From NCBI GenBank assembly GCA_029880755.1, contig JAOUNW010000023.1, positions 1 to 17,366 on the forward strand: DNA of 17,366 bases, read 5' to 3'. A model generated the notes under the pieces. The model made no database searches. It saw nothing but the letters and a program-made list of their open reading frames with translations, and was not told the DNA's origin. The stretch comes from Gammaproteobacteria bacterium (GTDB lineage Bacteria; Pseudomonadota; Gammaproteobacteria; Acidiferrobacterales; SZUA-150). Position 1 is the first letter of the stretch. Every line of letters starts with the position of its first letter. Shown piece by piece: positions 12,951-17,366 of this stretch. The position numbers and the translations under genes were made by a program.

Positions 12951-14974
12951 CCCGCGCCGGTGATGCCGCTGCCCGTATTGAGGCGCTCAGGGAATCCATC
13001 CGCTATCACAACTACCGTTATTATGTTCTGGATGATCCGGAAATCCCGGATGCCGAATTCGATCGCCTGTTTCGCGAACTGGTAGAACTGGAACAACAAC
13101 ACCCGGAACTCATCAGTGCCGATTCGCCCACGCAGCGCGTGGGCGCCGAACCTCTGGCGGAGTTCGCCAAGGTTACCCACGTTATTCCCATGCTGTCATT
13201 GAATAATGCCTTTAGCGAGGAAGAGCTGGCGGCGTTTTATAAGAGGGTGTCGGAAAAACTGGAAACGGAGACCGTCGAGTTTGTGGCGGAACCCAAGCTG
13301 GACGGTTTGGCCCTGAGTATCACCTATGAAAACGGCAAGCTCGTTAATGCGGCCACGCGCGGTGACGGCGTTACCGGTGAAGACGTCACACATAATGTTC
13401 GCACTATCGACTCGGTGCCGTTGCGTTTACGCGGCAGCGACTATCCGCGTTTGCTTGAGGTGCGCGGCGAAGTGTTTATGCCGCTTGCCGGTTTCGAAGA
13501 ACTCAACCGGCGCCAGCAAAAAATGGGTGAGAAGACCTTTGCCAATCCGCGCAATGCCGCTGCCGGCAGTTTGCGTCAACTGGATCCGCGCATTACCGCC
13601 CAACGTCCGTTGCAGATTTTCTGTTACGGCCTGGGACAGGTGCAACCCGACAAGGAATTGCCCGTGTCTCACTACGACAGTCTGATGCAGTTACGCCAAT
13701 GGGGATTGCGTGTTTGTCCGGAAGTGACACGGGTAAGCGGGTTCAAGTGTTGTCTCGATTATTACCAGAACCTGAGCGCTAAACGCAGCGCCTTGCCTTA
13801 CGAAATCGACGGCGTGGTGTACAAGGTCAACAGTTTTGTGCAGCAGCAACAGTTGGGCTTTGTTTCACGCGCGCCGCGCTGGGCCATTGCCCACAAGTTT
13901 CCGGCACAGGAGGAACTCACTGTTGTCGAAGCCATCGATGTACAGGTAGGACGTACCGGCGCCATTACACCGGTGGCAAGACTCAAACCGGTGTTTGTTG
14001 GCGGTGTCACGGTGACCAATGCCACATTGCACAATCGTGATGAAATTGAACGCCTGGACGTGCGTGTGGATGACACCGTGATTGTACGGCGTGCCGGTGA
14101 CGTGATTCCCAAGGTTGTGTCGGTGGTAAAGAGCAAGCGCAAGGCCGGCGCCAGGAAATACAAGTTTCCGGATAAGTGCCCGGTGTGTCATTCCAGTATC
14201 GTTTATGAACCCGAGCAGGTGGTCGCCCGTTGCAGCGGCGGGCTGTTTTGCAGTGCCCAGCGCAAACAATCCATTAAACACTTTGCTTCACGCCGGGCCA
14301 TGGACATTGAGGGGTTGGGCGACAAACTGGTGGAACAATTGGTGGATGAAGGTCTGGTGCAGGATGTCAGTGATCTTTATCGCCTGGATAAAACCCGCAT
14401 CGCCGGGCTGGAACGCATGGCCGACAAATCTGCGGAGAACCTGCTTAAGGCATTGGATGTCAGCAAGAACACAACGTTGCCCCGCTTTCTTTATGCGCTC
14501 GGTATTGGCCAGGTGGGAGAAGCAACGGCCCTGGCGTTGGCCAGACACTTTGGCGACCTGGATGCCATTATGTCGGCGAGTGTAGAACAGCTAACCGCGG
14601 TCGATGACGTGGGACCGGTGGTGGCGGAAAGTATTCATACGTTTTTTCGGCAGCCGCACAATAAAGATATTGTCAAAAAATTGCGCGGCAAGACTATTGG
14701 TATTCATTGGCCGGCCCTGGAGAAAAAACAGGTCAGCGGTTCGCCGTTCGCGGACAAAACAGTGGTGTTGACGGGTACGCTTGCCGCCATGACCCGTGAT
14801 CAGGCCAAGGCACGGTTACAGGAATTGGGTGCCAAGGTCGCCGGCAGTGTTTCCAGAAAAACGGATTTTGTGGTGGTGGGTGAGGATGCCGGATCGAAAG
14901 CGGACAAGGCACGGGAACTGGGTGTGACCATGCTGGATGAGAAGACCTTTCTTGATAAATTGGGTGGTCACTAA
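12947..14974 (+). CDS. ligA: NAD-dependent DNA ligase LigA
   Basis: 675 residues, normal length. It seals 3'-OH/5'-phosphate nicks in replication and repair using NAD. Domain order: Ia NAD-binding (HNYRYYVLDDPEIPDAEFD, residues 21-39), nucleotidyltransferase with catalytic Lys117 in EPKLDG, ERGEV-like LEVRGEVFM, NPRNAAAGSLRQLD and the YEIDGVVYKVN motif, the OB fold with VGRTGAITPVA, a Cys4 zinc finger (Cys411, 414, 429, 435), helix-hairpin-helix repeats (about 450-590), and a C-terminal BRCT domain (about 597-675, FADKTVVLTGTL). The ATG overlaps the zipA stop by four bases (ATGA), so translation is coupled. It is the last gene of the smc-zipA-ligA operon. Confidence 0.97.
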   Translation: MTRAGDAAARIEALRESIRYHNYRYYVLDDPEIPDAEFDRLFRELVELEQQHPELISADSPTQRVGAEPLAEFAKVTHVIPMLSLNNAFSEEELAAFYKRVSEKLETETVEFVAEPKLDGLALSITYENGKLVNAATRGDGVTGEDVTHNVRTIDSVPLRLRGSDYPRLLEVRGEVFMPLAGFEELNRRQQKMGEKTFANPRNAAAGSLRQLDPRITAQRPLQIFCYGLGQVQPDKELPVSHYDSLMQLRQWGLRVCPEVTRVSGFKCCLDYYQNLSAKRSALPYEIDGVVYKVNSFVQQQQLGFVSRAPRWAIAHKFPAQEELTVVEAIDVQVGRTGAITPVARLKPVFVGGVTVTNATLHNRDEIERLDVRVDDTVIVRRAGDVIPKVVSVVKSKRKAGARKYKFPDKCPVCHSSIVYEPEQVVARCSGGLFCSAQRKQSIKHFASRRAMDIEGLGDKLVEQLVDEGLVQDVSDLYRLDKTRIAGLERMADKSAENLLKALDVSKNTTLPRFLYALGIGQVGEATALALARHFGDLDAIMSASVEQLTAVDDVGPVVAESIHTFFRQPHNKDIVKKLRGKTIGIHWPALEKKQVSGSPFADKTVVLTGTLAAMTRDQAKARLQELGAKVAGSVSRKTDFVVVGEDAGSKADKARELGVTMLDEKTFLDKLGGH

Positions 14975-15141
14975 TCTACCGATGTAATAGCGATGCGATC
15001 GTTGAAGCATAACCAGAGCAAAACCGTGGTATGCAGTAGCCCCTCTCAGGTGGTTTCGTGCACTCTTTACAGGCCGCTCTATTCTGGGTTTGGGGCGGGG
15101 GCCGGCCAAATCACGGGGAAAACTGCCTCTCAACCTGACAG

Positions 15142-15165
15142 AATACCCGGAATATATAGGGTATT
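15142..15165. promoter_or_regulatory. inverted repeat upstream of cheB
   Basis: AATACCC (15142-15148) and GGGTATT (15159-15165) are perfect 7-bp arms around an AT-rich 10-base spacer. It lies about 30 bases upstream of the candidate -10, so it could be an activator or repressor site; a hairpin in ligA read-through RNA is the alternative. Confidence 0.35.
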
Positions 15166-15191
15166 AGCACCTCACCACAGCGCCGATCAAA

Positions 15192-15200
15192 TGCTATAAA
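15192..15200 (+). promoter_or_regulatory. possible extended -10 promoter of cheB
   Basis: TGC directly before TATAAA (15195-15200), about 90 bases before the cheB ATG. No good -35 box is present, as is common with extended -10 promoters. No sigma-28 flagellar consensus was seen. Confidence 0.3.
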
Positions 15201-15288
15201 TAAGATAGTCAACACGCGTCGAATAACGATAAGGAACCCGCGCGGCAAGCGCTGCCGGTTCTGAAAAAAAGGATAATTCCGCAATAAC

Positions 15289-16410
15289 ATGGCAAAAGAT
15301 ATTAAAGTACTGATCATTGATGATTCGGCGCTGGTCAGGAAATTACTAACAGAAATTCTGAACTCCGCCAAAGGGATTGAAGTTGTCGGAAGCGCCAGCG
15401 ATCCCTTTGTTGCCAGGGAAAAAATCAAAAAGCTGAATCCGGATGTGTTAACGCTGGATGTGGAAATGCCCAAAATGGACGGGCTCACCTTTCTGGAAAA
15501 TCTCATGCGCCTGCGCCCCATGCCTGTGGTCATGGTGTCCACGCTTACGCAAAAGGGTGCCGACACAACCCTGCAGGCACTGGAATTGGGTGCCATCGAT
15601 TTTGTTTCCAAACCGAAGATTGATCTGTCGCACACCATCGACGCATACGCGGAAGAAATTATTGAGAAAGTGCGAGTGGCATCGGAGGCCCGTGTGCGCC
15701 CACTTGAACGGCGTATTGTTGAGAAGAAACCCAAACCTGAGGAGAAAAAACGGGCCAGTGCTATTTTGGGAGTGGATCCGAAATATTCTGCGGATGTTAT
15801 TATCGAAAAATCAGGGCCGAAGCGCCATCTTCGGACAACGGAAAGAATTATTGCCATCGGTGCGTCAACGGGTGGTACCGAGGCCATCCGCGAAGTGCTC
15901 ATGGGGATGCCCGGAGACGGGCCCGCGGTCGTTATTTCTCAACATATTCCCGAGGCTTTCAGCGCACCGTTTGCGGCGAGGGTGAATAGCCAGGTAGAGA
16001 TGCAGGTGTTCGAGGCCAAAGACGGTCAGCAGATTTTACCGGGTCATGCCTATATTGCGCCGGGGGACAGTCATTTGCTCGTTATGCGTGATGGCGCCCG
16101 TTATGTCTGCCGTCTCAACGACGGTCCGCCGGTGAATCGTCATCGTCCGTCGGTGGATGTCATGTTTCGGTCGGTGGCCCAGAATGTGGGCCCAAATGCA
16201 GTCGGCGTTATTTTGACAGGCATGGGAGCCGATGGCGCCTTGGGTCTGAAGGAAATCCATGAGGCCGGCGCACCCACTATTGCCCAGGACGAACAGTCCA
16301 GTGTGGTTTGGGGTATGCCCGGGGAGGCCGTTGCCATGGGAGCAGTGGATAAAGTCCTGCCGCTTAGCAAGGTTGCCGCCCAGGTTCTGGCCATGGCCAG
16401 GAAGGAATAG
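15289..16410 (+). CDS. cheB: CheB-family protein-glutamate methylesterase (response regulator)
   Basis: 373 residues, normal length. CheB removes methyl groups from (and deamidates) chemoreceptors for adaptation. Residues 1-120 are a receiver domain: VLIIDDSALVRKLL with acidic residues 11-12, phosphoacceptor Asp57 in LTLDVEMPKMDG, and the Lys in VSKP. A basic, variable linker covers about 125-185. The methylesterase domain follows, with the catalytic triad Ser193 (GASTGG), His219 (SQHIPEAFSAPFA) and Asp315 (GMGADGALG). GGA at 15271 is some distance from the ATG, but the family start MAKDIKVLIIDDSALVR fits. No cheA, cheR or receptor gene is next to it, so it is an orphan here, and its physiological partner (flagellar, pilus or other array) cannot be told. 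A diguanylate cyclase gene follows. Confidence 0.9.
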   Translation: MAKDIKVLIIDDSALVRKLLTEILNSAKGIEVVGSASDPFVAREKIKKLNPDVLTLDVEMPKMDGLTFLENLMRLRPMPVVMVSTLTQKGADTTLQALELGAIDFVSKPKIDLSHTIDAYAEEIIEKVRVASEARVRPLERRIVEKKPKPEEKKRASAILGVDPKYSADVIIEKSGPKRHLRTTERIIAIGASTGGTEAIREVLMGMPGDGPAVVISQHIPEAFSAPFAARVNSQVEMQVFEAKDGQQILPGHAYIAPGDSHLLVMRDGARYVCRLNDGPPVNRHRPSVDVMFRSVAQNVGPNAVGVILTGMGADGALGLKEIHEAGAPTIAQDEQSSVVWGMPGEAVAMGAVDKVLPLSKVAAQVLAMARKE

Positions 16411-16417
16411 GGTTTGT

Positions 16418-16475
16418 ATGGAAATTCCCTCGATTTGATCTACACTGTATCTAATTACAAGCCAGGGGAATTCAT
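16418..16475. other. imperfect inverted repeat between cheB and the GGDEF gene
   Basis: ATGGAAATTCCCT (16418-16430) and AGGGGAATTCAT (16464-16475) are nearly complementary, apart from one-base indels, and bracket an AT-rich segment. It could be a weak terminator for cheB or a regulatory site; no T-run directly follows. Confidence 0.3.
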
Positions 16476-16537
16476 AGATTGCCAGTCCCCGCAGACAAAG
16501 AAAATACATACATAAGCAGTTTTGTTTTTTGATTAGG

Positions 16538-17366
16538 ATGGTGAAACAGCGGACAACGCGAATGGGTTCGTATATTAAGGGAGACATGCCGGTATTTGGA
16601 TCCAATGCTTCAGTAGAAATTATGAAGCTGAAGAGAGAGATTTCCCGAATCAAAACCCAAATTCGCGATAATGAACGTGTCTGGTCCGGTTTTCGTTACG
16701 TGGAAATTGGCGTTATTGGTGCCCGCTCCCTGCGGGAGTTGTTTGAAGTGTTCACCGATGGTTTCTCGCAGGCATTCCCCGATATCGATTGTGTCACGCT
16801 TGCCTGTTTCGACCCCGATTATGAAATGACGCGCCTGCTCGAAAAGGGCAGATCCAATACGCCGCAGCAATATCCGGATTTCGTTCGCATTACTCCGGAA
16901 GCCCTGGATGAGCTGTTTTCCCATTTCACCCGGCCCATGCTTGGGCGTTGCAATGGTGCCATGCAGCAGCTGTTATTCCCTAATTACAACGATACCCTGG
17001 GCTCGGTCGCCATTGCACCACTCATCCTGCAGGACAGGTTGATTGGTTGTTTGAACCAGGGCAGCAAACACCCGAACCATTTTAGCGCAGACGCCCAGAC
17101 TGATTTTCTGGAACATCTGGCGGCGGTGACCGCGGTTTGTATCGATAACGCTGTGAATCACGAACGGCTCAGGGAAGACGGTCTGACGGACCCGTTAACG
17201 GGCCTTGCCAATCGTCGTTTCTTTGAACGGCGCCTGGGTGAGGAAGTAAAGCGCTGGATGCGCCACAGCAAGGACCTGAGTTGCCTGATGGTGGATATCG
17301 ATTTATTTAAGAAGATTAATGATACCTATGGGCATCAGCACGGTGATTATGTGTTGCAGGAAGTGG
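16538..17366 (+). CDS. diguanylate cyclase with GAF/DUF484-like sensor (partial, 3' end missing)
   Basis: 276 residues are visible and the frame runs off the right edge. Starts at 16538, 16562 or 16586 are possible; the first is the longest with an ATG, and none has an ideal Shine-Dalgarno. After a short basic helix, residues about 45-215 look like a GAF/DUF484-type sensor (FRYVEIGVIGARSLRELFEV, then VTLACFDPDYEMTRLL and GSVAIAPLILQDRLIGCLNQ). The GGDEF domain begins at DPLTGLANRRFFERRL (from residue 218) and reaches LMVDIDLFKKINDTYGHQHGDYVLQEV, including the metal-binding Asp and the nucleotide-contacting Asn/Asp. The GG(D/E)EF loop itself lies beyond the window, so activity cannot be judged. 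It would make cyclic di-GMP. It follows cheB on the same strand. Confidence 0.85.
   Translation, partial: MVKQRTTRMGSYIKGDMPVFGSNASVEIMKLKREISRIKTQIRDNERVWSGFRYVEIGVIGARSLRELFEVFTDGFSQAFPDIDCVTLACFDPDYEMTRLLEKGRSNTPQQYPDFVRITPEALDELFSHFTRPMLGRCNGAMQQLLFPNYNDTLGSVAIAPLILQDRLIGCLNQGSKHPNHFSADAQTDFLEHLAAVTAVCIDNAVNHERLREDGLTDPLTGLANRRFFERRLGEEVKRWMRHSKDLSCLMVDIDLFKKINDTYGHQHGDYVLQEV

Larger units (their letters stand above)
14975..15288. other. intergenic between ligA and cheB
   Basis: 314 bases with no convincing gene. It contains a perfect 7-bp inverted repeat AATACCC/GGGTATT (15142-15148 with 15159-15165), a possible extended -10 (15192-15200), and a probable leader hairpin, GAACC/GGTTC with inner GGCA/TGCC (about 15235-15261). 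No T-run terminator for ligA is seen. Confidence 0.55.

Noticed and set aside
15235..15270. Intrinsic terminator before cheB (hairpin then A-run)
   Set aside because: On the plus strand the hairpin is followed by A, not T. On the minus strand the T-run comes before the hairpin. More likely a leader structure.
15111..15902. Long minus-strand frame (263 codons) opposite cheB
   Set aside because: It is the antisense of a well-conserved CheB receiver and linker; the product is Ser/Arg-rich with no recognisable motif.

Overview
The window looks like a piece of gammaproteobacterial chromosome. The strongest sign is the order smc - zipA - ligA (8172-14974) on one strand with almost no spacing; ZipA is essentially a gammaproteobacterial division protein. 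Species cannot be named from the sequence alone. Most of the window has moderate GC and ordinary coding density, except for an AT-rich accessory insert at about 3.1-6.2 kb.

Layout. (1) 1-786: the end of an unrecognised gene, overlapping a five-helix membrane protein of unknown function. (2) 787-1968: a repeat-rich stretch holding four REP-type hairpins with GTAG/CTAC signatures, two CTCTGACCCC-type palindromes and CCTCTCCC/GGGAGAGG hairpins. It surrounds a small coiled-coil lipoprotein gene and a truncated TrmH/SPOUT RNA methyltransferase that ends inside one of the palindromes. (3) 1969-3075: a lipoprotein metallophosphoesterase. (4) 3174-6091: the accessory cassette. An XRE repressor and an ImmA/IrrE metalloprotease (minus strand, overlapping) are divergent from a three-gene operon (plus strand): a DUF2188 protein, a ubiquitin-conjugating E2-like protein with a SEC-C-type cysteine motif, and an HNH nuclease with a glycine-rich hydrophobic tail. 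REP-like palindromes bracket the cassette. (5) 6232-8087: an FGGY sugar kinase and QueF, overlapping, on the minus strand. (6) 8172-14974: smc, zipA and ligA. (7) 15289-17366: an orphan CheB methylesterase and the start of a GAF/DUF484-like GGDEF diguanylate cyclase that runs off the end.

How the genes fit together. The smc-zipA-ligA operon joins chromosome compaction, Z-ring anchoring and DNA ligation. queF and the kinase share a one-base stop/start overlap, so they are translated together although their pathways differ. In the accessory cassette, the XRE/ImmA pair is the type of switch used by ICEBs1-like elements and phages, where the protease destroys the repressor after a signal. Here it faces the DUF2188-E2-HNH operon across a 132-bp region with a near-perfect 20-bp palindrome on the operon's -10 box. 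My inference is an inducible defence or conflict module that uses an E2-like enzyme without a nearby E1, JAB peptidase or clear ubiquitin-like gene. That is the most interesting item in the window. A short out-of-frame ORF with a strong ribosome binding site inside the E2 gene may be the remnant of a missing partner.
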